Positions 37,762 through 46,269 are shown, counted from the first letter of the stretch. The stretch: DNA of 64,000 nucleotides from Dehalococcoidia bacterium (GCA_030615765.1 JAUWYP010000002.1:1-64000), one strand, 5' to 3'. The notes: generated from the sequence alone by a model not told the origin. A program made the numbers and translations.

Positions 37762-38742
37762 CTAGCCGTCGATACCCAGCTCGCGCCTGACCTCACGCAC
37801 CGCCTGCACCATCACCCGCAGCTTGGCCGCCGCCTCCTCCCAGGTGCGCGTCTTGAGGCCGCAGTCGGGGTCGATGTACAGCCGCTGGGGCGGTAGCACC
37901 TCCAGGCCCCTGCGGATGCCCTCCTTGACCTCCTCCACCGTCTCCACCCTGTGGTTGTGCACGTCCACAACGCCCATGGCTACTTCTTTATCGAAGCGAT
38001 GGCGCCGGAATAGCTCCAGCAGATCGTAGTCGCTGTTGGCCGTCTCGATATCGAGCTGGTCCACGGGCAGCCGGACGATCTGCTCGAAGACACTGGCGAA
38101 GTCGCCGTAGCACATATGGGTGATGGTCTTGGCCTTGAGCCCATCGGTGACCACGGCTAGGCCCTGCGCGACAAGCTCCATCTCCTCGGGGCGAGTGGAG
38201 GCCGCCGGCTCGTCGATCTGGATGTACTTCGCCCCAGCCTTAACCAGCGCCTCCACCTCCTCGCGCAGCAGCCGCGCCATGTCTAGCACCGCCTCTCGCC
38301 GCGACGGGTAATACTCATCGAACGACCACTCCACCATGGTGTAGGGGCCGGTGAGCATCCCCTTGACCGGCTTGTCGGTGAGGCCCTGGGCGTAGCGCCA
38401 CATCTCCACCGTCATCGACCCCTGCCAGTGGAGCTTGCCGGTGATGATGGGCTTACGGTAGTAGCGGTTGCCGTAGGAGCGCACCAGCCCACCGATGGCC
38501 ATGCTCTCGCTGAGCAGTTCGGCGAAGAAGGCCACCATATCCCCCCGCTCCATCTCTCCATGCACCAGGATGTCCAGGCCGATCTCCTCCTGGAGGCGAA
38601 TCACCTCCTCCGTCGCCTGGCGCTCCAGGGCGGCGAGCTCCTGGCGACCGATCTTGCCCAGAGAGAACTGGTTGCGGGCCCCCGTCAGGTAGTCGGGCTT
38701 GGGGAAGCTGCCAACAGTGGTAGTGAGCAGTCCCTTGCTCAC
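37762..38742 (-). CDS. MetE C-terminal-domain-like (core MetE) methionine synthase
   Basis: LLTTTVGSFPKP, THMCYGDF and DPDCGLKTR putative Zn-ligand motifs. Confidence 0.85.
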   Translation of the reverse strand: MSKGLLTTTVGSFPKPDYLTGARNQFSLGKIGRQELAALERQATEEVIRLQEEIGLDILVHGEMERGDMVAFFAELLSESMAIGGLVRSYGNRYYRKPIITGKLHWQGSMTVEMWRYAQGLTDKPVKGMLTGPYTMVEWSFDEYYPSRREAVLDMARLLREEVEALVKAGAKYIQIDEPAASTRPEEMELVAQGLAVVTDGLKAKTITHMCYGDFASVFEQIVRLPVDQLDIETANSDYDLLELFRRHRFDKEVAMGVVDVHNHRVETVEEVKEGIRRGLEVLPPQRLYIDPDCGLKTRTWEEAAAKLRVMVQAVREVRRELGIDG

Positions 38743-39713
38743 GCCAGCACCTCCTGGGCGCGCCGAACGCCCTCCACCATGCGCGCTAGCTTCGCTTCAG
38801 CCGTCTCCCGCGGCAGGTACTCCAGGCCGCAGCTCGGATTGACATAAAGAGGCTCCAGGGGTACAACGTCGCTTACCCGCCGGATGCCGTCCACGATCTG
38901 CTCCACCGTCTCCAGCTTCGTGTTGCGAGCATCGACGATGCCCAGGCCCAGCTTCTTAGCAAAAGGCACTCTGCTTATGATCTCGTAGTTGGCCGGCCCC
39001 ATCACAAAGTCCAGCCCGATGGCAGAGAAGGGGAGCTCCAGGATCTGGGGGAAGAGGCCCTCGATATCGCCGAACCAGGTGTAGAGATGGGCCTCGGCCG
39101 TCACCCCCTCCATCATCTGCTCCAGGGCCTGTTGAAAGAGAGGGAAGTCCTCCTTCCGCTTGAGGATGGCCGGCTCGTTGACCTGGATGATAGGCGCCCC
39201 TGCCTTCTCCAGGGCCAGCACCTCCTGCCGCAGCTCTCCTGCCAGGGCCAGCACCAGCTCGCCGAAGCTGCCGTAGTGCTCGTTGGCCGAGAGGGCGGCC
39301 AGGGTGTAGGGGCCCGTGACCAGGGCCTTCACCGGCTGCGGGCTGTGGGCGGCGGCGAAGCGATAATCTTCGGCTGTGATCGGCTCCCGCCACTGGACAG
39401 CGTCCGTAACTACCGGCTGGCGATAGTAGGTGTTGGTATCAAAGTAGCGAATGAGGCCATTGATTGTGAAGCCGCCCATCCGGCGGGCGAAATACGTTTG
39501 GCCGTCCTCCCAGCGGATCTGACCGTCGGTGACGATGTCGATGCCAGCCTCCACCTGCTCCTGGATCACCTCGATGGTCACCTCATCCTCCACCCGTCGC
39601 AGCTCGTCCTGACCTATCTCCCCCCGCTCGAAGCGAGCGATGGCAGCCCGCAGCCTGGCCGGTCGGGGTCGATTAGGTATCTTGGGGTAGTTGCCGACGA
39701 CGGTAGTGAGCAT
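38739..39713 (-). CDS. MetE-like paralog lacking the HxC motif
   Basis: LTTVVGNYPK, VNEPAILKR, NPSCGLEYL; LYTWFGD where the neighbour has HMCYGD. Confidence 0.8.
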   Translation of the reverse strand: MLTTVVGNYPKIPNRPRPARLRAAIARFERGEIGQDELRRVEDEVTIEVIQEQVEAGIDIVTDGQIRWEDGQTYFARRMGGFTINGLIRYFDTNTYYRQPVVTDAVQWREPITAEDYRFAAAHSPQPVKALVTGPYTLAALSANEHYGSFGELVLALAGELRQEVLALEKAGAPIIQVNEPAILKRKEDFPLFQQALEQMMEGVTAEAHLYTWFGDIEGLFPQILELPFSAIGLDFVMGPANYEIISRVPFAKKLGLGIVDARNTKLETVEQIVDGIRRVSDVVPLEPLYVNPSCGLEYLPRETAEAKLARMVEGVRRAQEVLA

Positions 39714-39844
39714 AGGCCAGTTAATCTCCTTGCTGACCGCCGTGAACGCAGAACGAGGGCCGAAGGATACGACCCTCGCCCGTCCAGCTTAGCAGCAACC
39801 GTGTTGCCGGCTAGTATTCTAGCATCCGATAGGGAGGCGGTCAA
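39714..39844 (-). promoter_or_regulatory. Promoter and structured leader of the MetE-like pair
   Basis: Minus-strand TTGACC (39839-39844), 17 nt, TAGAAT (39816-39821); leader hairpin CGAGGG/CCCTCG (39754-39778). Confidence 0.5.
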
Positions 39845-39970
39845 TCCAGTCTGCTAGAGGAACCCTCTGCTCACCTGGCCTTGCGAACCTGTTAACATAA
39901 CTGGCACAACCGCGTCTATTTAGTGGTAGGGCTGTAACTGCTGCCAGCGCTCCAGTGGGGGTGAACGAAG

Positions 39971-40411
39971 GTGGACCTACAGAAGAAAGAAAGCGCGGAA
40001 GCTGTCGAAGGGAAGCAGGACCTGACAGCCCAGGTGCTGGACTGGGCTCGGGACAGAACAGAGGCCCTGGAAGGTAATGGCGCACGAAGCGAGGAGAAGC
40101 CTTCCGAAGAGGCAAAGTCTTCCCAAGAGGCGAAGCCTTCGCAAGAGGGGAAACGATCCCAAGAGACGAAGACGAAGGCACCGCCAAGGGTAGTCGTGAT
40201 TGCTCTCGACGAAAGTTCAGACAACCGCGGCGAAGCCCACCTGTTTGAGGACCTTGAGTCTGCCGGGCGCTTTGTCGAGACCCTGGTAGAAGACGGGCTC
40301 AATGAGCACCGTCTCGCCGTCCTCAACTGCACTCAGGTAAACGTTCGCCTAACCTACCGTGCGGTAGTCCACCTGCGGGAGAGCGAAACGCAAGAAGACC
40401 CAGACGCCTAG
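39971..40411 (+). CDS. Hypothetical protein, paralog of 40551-40952, with Glu/Lys-rich repeat linker
   Basis: GTG start; shared core FVETLVEDGLxxxR...TQxxVxxxYxxVVxL. Confidence 0.65.
   Translation: MDLQKKESAEAVEGKQDLTAQVLDWARDRTEALEGNGARSEEKPSEEAKSSQEAKPSQEGKRSQETKTKAPPRVVVIALDESSDNRGEAHLFEDLESAGRFVETLVEDGLNEHRLAVLNCTQVNVRLTYRAVVHLRESETQEDPDA
40091..40172 (+). repeat. Degenerate 18-bp in-frame tandem repeat (about 4.5 units)
   Basis: Encodes EEKPS-EEAKSS-QEAKPS-QEGKRS-QETK. Confidence 0.7.
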
Positions 40412-40550
40412 GCGAACCCCTGAGCACCACCGGCGAGAGCGGCGACTGTCGGCCCAGCGCGGGCCGCTTCTGGGTCGATCTCCCGCGAGACTAGGGCGTC
40501 GAGGTAGTCAGTCAGCCAGGCGGTAGTCTACGACAGGGAGGGGAACAACC

Positions 40551-40952
40551 TTGACCGGCGGCCGAACAGTGCGCGGAAGCCACAGCTCTGAGGATGTCCG
40601 GGAGGAGCAGAGCTCTACGACGCTGCTGCCGGAGTGGGCGCGCGAGCGAGCAGATGGCCAATGGTACGGGCCACTAGCCGCAGGCCGATCTTCCCAGCAG
40701 GCGAAGCCCGAGGCAGCGACTAACTTGATCGTCGTGGTCCCCGACGAAGGCGATGACGACTGGGTCAAAGCACGTGTCTTCGACAACCCAGGGCAAGCGA
40801 TGGCACTGGTGGAGACGCTAGTAGAGGATGGCCTTGCCCCGGAGCGCGTGAGCATATTCAGCGCCACGCAGCTGGGCGTAGACGTGGCCTACAAACCTGT
40901 GGTCAAGCTCACGGAAGGACGAAAGCAAAAGAAATCGCCAGGTACAGCGTAG
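40551..40952 (+). CDS. Hypothetical protein, paralog of 39971-40411
   Basis: TTG start with AGGGAGGGG; core VVVPDEG...VETLVEDGLAPERVSIFSATQLGVDVAYKPVVKL. Confidence 0.65.
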   Translation: MTGGRTVRGSHSSEDVREEQSSTTLLPEWARERADGQWYGPLAAGRSSQQAKPEAATNLIVVVPDEGDDDWVKARVFDNPGQAMALVETLVEDGLAPERVSIFSATQLGVDVAYKPVVKLTEGRKQKKSPGTA

Positions 40953-40956
40953 CACC

Positions 40957-41049
40957 CTACGTGCACGTCTCCCCGATCCTGCCGCTGTACATCAGCACGT
41001 CGCCCGTCACGCTAATGTCGCCGCTCATGTCGAGATCCAGGCGCTGGCA
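40957..41049 (-). pseudogene. Orphan dockerin-like C-terminal fragment
   Basis: CQRLDLDMSGDISVTGDVLMYSGRIGETCT* with an in-frame stop directly upstream at 41050-41052. Confidence 0.45.
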
Positions 41050-41061
41050 CTAGTACGAGCC

Positions 41062-41090
41062 AAGGCCCGCCCTCTACCGGGCGGGCCTTT
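41062..41090 (+). terminator. Intrinsic terminator (possibly bidirectional)
   Basis: AAGGCCCGCCC-TCTACC-GGGCGGGCCTT, 11-bp perfect stem, followed by TCTT. Confidence 0.75.
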
Positions 41091-41252
41091 CTTCGCATCG
41101 ACGGGATTCAAAGGGGGTGCGGCCCTTGTCTTCCCATATACTATTACGTCGGAGAGAGGAAAAAGGTTCTGTCTTCTGCCGTTAATTTGCGGCTAAAATG
41201 CAACGAAATCGCTCGCCCCGTATCGAGTCGCCAGAGGCTCTCACAGAAAGCC

Positions 41253-41338
41253 TTACCCCAGCCGCCGCCTCCGGGCGTACCATGCGCCCGTCGTGAGAGC
41301 GACGAGCGCCGCAGCAGCCAGTCCGGTCAGCCCAGGAG
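41253..41338 (-). pseudogene. Remnant of a surface-protein C-terminal anchor
   Basis: Minus-strand [28 protein letters not shown]; no matching gene body. Confidence 0.45.
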
Positions 41339-41765
41339 CTACTTGATGGCCAGCAGTTCCACTTCGAAGGTGAGCTCCGCGTTGGGAGGAATGACGGGCG
41401 GGGAACCGCGCTCACCATAGGCCAACTCCGGCGGAATGATGAGCCGCCGCTTGCCGCCGACTTTCATCGAGGCGACGCCCTCGTCCCAACCTTGGATGAC
41501 CTGGCCTACGCCAAGCACGAAGCTGAACGGCTGGCCCCGGTCGAGGGAGCTGTCGAACTTCGTCCCGTCGGCGAGCCAGCCGGTGTAATGGACCTCGGCC
41601 GTCTGGCCAGGCTGAGGCGAATCGCCCGTGCCAACCTCGATGTCGATGATCTGAAGACCGCTCGCGGTGACCGTACCCGTATCTTCGCCATCGCCGCAGG
41701 CGGCCAGTGGCACCGTCAGGCCGATGCCAAGGAGAAGGGCCAAGCCCAGGGTCATCCTCTTCATT
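41339..41765 (-). CDS. FKBP-type peptidyl-prolyl isomerase lipoprotein
   Basis: Lipobox [50 protein letters not shown]. Confidence 0.92.
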
Positions 41766-41877
41766 GCGCTGCCTCCATATGCGGTATCCGCGCTCAACTC
41801 ACGGCGCTCCCCACATCCTACCCGCAGATGCGACGGTGCGCAAGGCGATGGAGAGGGATGTGCAACCCGCCCCCTCC

Positions 41878-41892
41878 TCTGCCGTAGGCGGA
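41878..41892. repeat. Possible half copy of the 30-bp palindromic element
   Basis: TCTGCCGTAGGCGGA, one mismatch to TCCGCCGTAGGCGGA. Confidence 0.35.
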
Positions 41893-41917
41893 GCGGGCAG
41901 CGCCAGGGGAAATCGAA

Positions 41918-41937
41918 GGGGAGCCCGAAGGCTCCCC
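41918..41937 (-). terminator. ssrA terminator hairpin with UUCG tetraloop
   Basis: Minus strand GGGGAGCC-TTCG-GGCTCCCC about 13 nt after the tmRNA 3' CCA. Confidence 0.6.
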
Positions 41938-41950
41938 GCAATGTACGATC

Positions 41951-42307
41951 TGGTGGAGACGGGGGAGAATCGAACTCCCCGTCCAGAAGAAGGCCACCCT
42001 GGATATCCTACAGGCTTAGTCGGCGTTTTGGTCTCGCCCGCCGTACCTCCACCGACGGAGTGTCGCCGGGCCAGCCGATGTTTCTTTGACAGCCCTTATC
42101 GGCGTCGGAGCTGCCGCACCTCGACATTATGACGCCGATCCCCAACCCATCGAGGAGAGGTCAGGGTCGACGTGGCCCGCCTAAATTAGGCGGCCAGAGC
42201 GAACTGAGATTCGCCAGTTACTGTTTGCCACCTGTTTTACGAGGGCGATGGCTACCTCGGCCTGCAATCCAGATTCAACCTTCCCTGTCGAACCCTTTCG
42301 TCCCCAC
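41951..42307 (-). ncRNA. ssrA: tmRNA
   Basis: Minus strand GTGGGGACGAAAGGGTTCGACAGGG ... GGACGGGGAGTTCGATTCTCCCCCGTCTCCACCA; tag reading frame GGC GAA TCT CAG TTC GCT CTG GCC GCC TAA. Confidence 0.93.
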
Positions 42308-42352
42308 AGGGATCTGACGAACTCACCTTATTATACCACAGCGTTGTCAACC

Positions 42353-42396
42353 CCTAGCCGCGACGCCGCAGGGCCCGCCGCATCTCGCGGTCCGCC
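42353..42396 (-). repeat. Duplicate of the smpB 3' end (direct repeat of 43188-43231)
   Basis: 41/44 identity; encodes ADREMRRALRRRG* against SmpB AEREMQRALRRRG*. Confidence 0.85.
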
Positions 42397-42422
42397 ACTG
42401 TCAAGGGGTCCATATCGTGTGG

Positions 42423-43166
42423 TCACTGCGTTCTGCGTTTCGCGGTGTTTCTCGGCTGAGGATGACTGCCCTGCCCCCCTGGACGCCCCTCGGGGCAAAC
42501 GGCGATGCAGATGCCGCACACCGGATAATTCACGCCCACCCGTTCGCTGAGCTGGCGACTAGCTTCGACGAAGCAGGCGTGAGCATCGAACAGCTCCTCC
42601 CGCGGCCGCTCCGGCCACCACTCCTTACCCCGGACGGCCCCGCCGGGGCAGGCACGCACGCAAACGATGCAATCCCCACATTCGCTCACCGTGACCGGGG
42701 CTGCCACCTCCAGCGGCATGTCGGTGAACACCGTGACCAATCGCACTCGTGGGCCGTGCTCGTAGGAGATGAACAAGGCCGACTTGCCCACCCAGCCCAG
42801 ACCAGCCCGTGCGGCAGCAGTCTTGTGCTGGAAGGCTGCGCGAAGATTACGCACGTCTAGGTCCTGGCCTCCAACCGTAGCGGGGAAGGGCTCCGCCCGG
42901 TAGCCCAGAGTGTGGATCAATGTGGCCGTCTGGGCGGCGATCTCGTTCAGCCGCTCATTGAATTCATTGTAGGCGTGGTAGTACTCCGGAGTAGGCCCCT
43001 TGGCGACGCGTCGAATCACCTCGTCGGGGAAGGCCAGGGCGATGGAGATGGCCCGTGGCCAGTGGGCAAACTCCCCCTCCAGCACGCCCTGCATGTCGGC
43101 GAAGCCCACCAGCGTGGCGCCCAATGTCAGGATCTGCCGCTGCAACCCAGATGTGGTCTCGTTCAT
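42423..43166 (-). CDS. 4Fe-4S double-cluster protein (epoxyqueuosine reductase-like)
   Basis: MNETTSGLQRQILTLGATLVGFADMQG; CGDCIVCVRACPGGAV and CGICIAVCPEGRPG. Confidence 0.8.
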   Translation of the reverse strand: MNETTSGLQRQILTLGATLVGFADMQGVLEGEFAHWPRAISIALAFPDEVIRRVAKGPTPEYYHAYNEFNERLNEIAAQTATLIHTLGYRAEPFPATVGGQDLDVRNLRAAFQHKTAAARAGLGWVGKSALFISYEHGPRVRLVTVFTDMPLEVAAPVTVSECGDCIVCVRACPGGAVRGKEWWPERPREELFDAHACFVEASRQLSERVGVNYPVCGICIAVCPEGRPGGQGSHPQPRNTAKRRTQ

Positions 43167-43188
43167 ACGACAACCGATGTCCAAACGC

Positions 43189-43644
43189 CTAGCCGCGACG
43201 CCGCAGGGCTCGCTGCATCTCGCGCTCCGCCTCGCGGCGGGCGATCGTCTGGCGGCGGTCGTAATAGCGGCGGCCACGAGCCAGGGCCAGCTCCACCTTG
43301 GCCCGTCCGCTCTTGAGATAGAGGCGCAGGGGCACAAGCGTCAGGCCTTTCTCCTCCACCTCTCGCGCCAGCTCAAGGATCTGCTTTCGGTGGAGGAGAA
43401 GCTTACGACGACGGCGGGGCTCGTGTTGGTTGAGGCGGCCGGCAGCAAGGTAGGGCCCTATGTGAGCGCCTACCAGCCACATCTCGCCCCGCTCCGGGCG
43501 GGCGTAGGCATCCCGCAGGTTCACCCGCCCATCGCGAATGGCCTTGATCTCCGTACCGGTAAGGGCGATCCCGGCCTCCACCCTCTCCAGAATGTGGTAG
43601 TCGTGCTGGGCCTTGCGGTTAACAGTAATCGTCTTTTCGGCCAT
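43189..43644 (-). CDS. smpB: SsrA-binding protein
   Basis: ITVNRKAQHDYHILERVEAGIALTGTEIKAIRDGRVNLRDAYA. Confidence 0.96.
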   Translation of the reverse strand: MAEKTITVNRKAQHDYHILERVEAGIALTGTEIKAIRDGRVNLRDAYARPERGEMWLVGAHIGPYLAAGRLNQHEPRRRRKLLLHRKQILELAREVEEKGLTLVPLRLYLKSGRAKVELALARGRRYYDRRQTIARREAEREMQRALRRRG

Positions 43645-43663
43645 GGCTCACTCACCGCCATCT

Positions 43664-44920
43664 TCAGGGGACCGCCGCCTGAATGGACTCCCTCAGATAG
43701 TCGATGGCTGCGAAGAGTTGGACGTCGCGGCGCAGTTCGATGTCCTCCTCGGTGGGCACCACCTCGATGTCTGGCGCCAGACCGATCGCCTCGATCTGCT
43801 CCCCGTTGGGCGTGAGCCAGCGGGCAATGGTGATGTAGAGGGCGCCGCCGTCAGAGAGCTCACGCAGGTGGTTCACCGATCCCTTGCCGAATGTGGTGGT
43901 GCCGATGAGAACAGCGCGGCCGTTATCTCGCAAGGCAGCGGCCAGGACCTCAGCACCGCTGGCGCTGCCCCTGCCAATCAGTAGCACCAACGGGATCTCC
44001 TCGCCCCAATCGCCGCCGTCCGCCCGCTCGACCGCCTCGTTCCCTTCCTTGTCCACCTGGATGAGGATGATCCCGCTGTCCAGGAACAGGTCGGCTACCT
44101 CTATCGTGGCGCTCAGGCCCCCGCCGGGGTTGCGCCGCAGGTCCAGGATCAGCCCCCTGTAGCCCTTCTCCTCGATGTCCCCAATAGCTTCGCTCAGATT
44201 GCCAACCGTCTCCTCAGTGATCTGCTGCAACTCGACATAAGCTATATCATTGGCGGGATTGCCATCGGCATCCTCAACCTCATGGGTGAAGACGGTAGGG
44301 ATGGCGATGACGGCACGGGTGATGGTGATGTCCTCGGTCTCACCGTTGTCGTGGCGCACGCCCAGGGTCACCTCGCTGCCCTTTGGCCCCCGAATACGAC
44401 GGACCGCCTGGCCCACTGACCAGCCAGCCGTCGATTCGCCATCTACCGTCAGGATGACGTCGCCAGTGCGGATGCCTGCCTTATCGGCGGGAGAATCGCG
44501 GAAGGGGGCGACGATCACTACCTCGCCACTGACCGGGTCCTGCTCCACACGAGCGCCAATTCCCTCGAACTGGCCAGTGACGATATCGATGCCCAGAGAG
44601 TAGGTCTCCGGATCGATATATATCGTGTGCGGGTCGCCCAGAGTGGACAGGGCTCCGTCTACCGCCCCCTGGAGCAAAAGCTCCGGATCCACGCTATCCT
44701 GGGCGACGAAGTCTTCCCGAACGATGTCGTAGATCTCGTCCAGGATGCCGAAGTCCGCCTCGTCCTGCGCAGGGGACGTAGTGCCGCCGCCGTCTTCGCC
44801 ACCACCGCCGATGGCAAAGCCAACCACCCCGGACATGACCGACAGCAGGACCACCAGCAGGCCAAACATGGCCCAGCGCAGGACCCTCAGTATCAGCCAC
44901 TCACTTCTTCCACTCGTCAT
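43664..44920 (-). CDS. S41 family C-terminal processing peptidase
   Basis: TM anchor, PDZ domain, LILDLRRNPGGGLSATIEVADLFLDSG, GRGSASGAEVLAAALRDNGRAVLIGTTTFGKG. Confidence 0.93.
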   Translation of the reverse strand: MTSGRSEWLILRVLRWAMFGLLVVLLSVMSGVVGFAIGGGGEDGGGTTSPAQDEADFGILDEIYDIVREDFVAQDSVDPELLLQGAVDGALSTLGDPHTIYIDPETYSLGIDIVTGQFEGIGARVEQDPVSGEVVIVAPFRDSPADKAGIRTGDVILTVDGESTAGWSVGQAVRRIRGPKGSEVTLGVRHDNGETEDITITRAVIAIPTVFTHEVEDADGNPANDIAYVELQQITEETVGNLSEAIGDIEEKGYRGLILDLRRNPGGGLSATIEVADLFLDSGIILIQVDKEGNEAVERADGGDWGEEIPLVLLIGRGSASGAEVLAAALRDNGRAVLIGTTTFGKGSVNHLRELSDGGALYITIARWLTPNGEQIEAIGLAPDIEVVPTEEDIELRRDVQLFAAIDYLRESIQAAVP

Positions 44921-44991
44921 CGGCCACCATTCCCTTACTAGACGATTCCTCAGGAGCTAGTCACCACCAACTCCCACCACGATGCGGCTGT

Positions 44992-45020
44992 AGTGTAACA
45001 TCGGCCCCAGGGCTTTGCAA
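44992..45020 (-). promoter_or_regulatory. Putative promoter of the S41 peptidase
   Basis: Minus strand TTGCAA, 17 nt, TACACT. Confidence 0.4.
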
Positions 45021-45183
45021 TTTGACCGCTGCTGCCGCGGTGTTATGTCGAACGCCGCCCGGGTTAGAGTTTACGTAAGAATTATAGTGCGATCATAGCC
45101 CCTGGAACGATCCCCCTCCCCCACCACCTTCTTGTGCCAGCTCCCCGTCCCCGCTATCATGGCCTCACCAACGAGCCGCCACC

Positions 45184-45666
45184 ATGAAGTACAAGATCAG
45201 CGTCGAGAGGAATACGCTGCGCTTTGCCGCTGCCCACCTCACCACCTTTCAGGGCCAGGCCGAGGCTTTGCACGGCCACAACTACGCCCTGCTGCTGAAG
45301 GCAGAAGGCGATCTCAGCGAGGACGCCTGGGTACTGGACTTCGGCGAGCTGAAGAGGATCGGCGAGGCCCTGTGCCAGCAGCTCGATCACCACTTCCTAC
45401 TGCCACGTGACAACCCGGCTCTCGAAGTGAGCGAACTGGATGATGCCTGGCAGATCACCTCTGCTGATCGACGTTATGTCATCCCCAAGAGCGACGTGTG
45501 TGTGCTGCCCCTGGACAACTCCACCGCCGAGCGCCTGGCCGAATGGTTCTGCCAGCGCCTGGCCGAGGCACTGGCCGGGCGAGGCAATATCACCTCCATC
45601 AGCGTGGGCGTGGAGGAGGCGCCCGGTCAGACCGGCTGGTGCACCCTTAGCCTAAGCAACCGTTGA
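45184..45666 (+). CDS. 6-pyruvoyl tetrahydropterin synthase/QueD family protein
   Basis: FAAAHLTTFQGQAEALHGHNYALLLKAEG, LDHHFLLP, SVGVEEAPGQTGWC. Confidence 0.88.
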   Translation: MKYKISVERNTLRFAAAHLTTFQGQAEALHGHNYALLLKAEGDLSEDAWVLDFGELKRIGEALCQQLDHHFLLPRDNPALEVSELDDAWQITSADRRYVIPKSDVCVLPLDNSTAERLAEWFCQRLAEALAGRGNITSISVGVEEAPGQTGWCTLSLSNR

Positions 45667-45723
45667 CACGGCGGCCAGAGGGATTATGATCAGGATGGAA
45701 AACGACCAAGAAAGGTCTTTCTC

Positions 45724-46269
45724 ATGCAAATAGACTGGCGAAAGGCCATCGACGAGATCCTCTCCACCGAGATCTGCTGCCCCCGTTGCGGCGCCCTGGT
45801 CCCGGAGGTGATGGTGGGCAGCTCCCGCGCCCCCTCGGCCAGCCAGTTCGCTCCCCTCTGCCAGGGGTGCAACCCTCGCGAGGAGTGCGACGCCCGCAAG
45901 CTGGTGCTGTTGTGCGAACCCTGCGCCCGTGAGACGCGCCTCCGCGGCCGTAAAGTGAACCAGGAGGGGATGATAGCCGCCCTCCTGGAGGAGTGCCAGC
46001 GCAACCTGGAGGAGAGCCTCGACTACCTGGCTGAATACTGGCGGGAAGACCTGGACATCGACCCCGACGACATGGACAAGCGGCTGGAACAGGTCGATCC
46101 CCAGGTCTTCGCCCATGAGAGCGACTGGCGCCGCCACCTGGAGGAGCAGTACCTAAAGTTCCACCGTTGGTTCCGCGAGCGTGGCCTGCGCATCCCCAAT
46201 GCCGCCTGGCGCTCCGAGTACGTGGAAGAGATCATCGCTCTGAACTACGAGACCCTCCTGGGCGACTAG
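45724..46269 (+). CDS. Hypothetical Cys-rich (zinc-ribbon-like) protein
   Basis: CCPRCGALV...CQGCNPREECDARKLVLLCEPCARET. Confidence 0.6.
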   Translation: MQIDWRKAIDEILSTEICCPRCGALVPEVMVGSSRAPSASQFAPLCQGCNPREECDARKLVLLCEPCARETRLRGRKVNQEGMIAALLEECQRNLEESLDYLAEYWREDLDIDPDDMDKRLEQVDPQVFAHESDWRRHLEEQYLKFHRWFRERGLRIPNAAWRSEYVEEIIALNYETLLGD

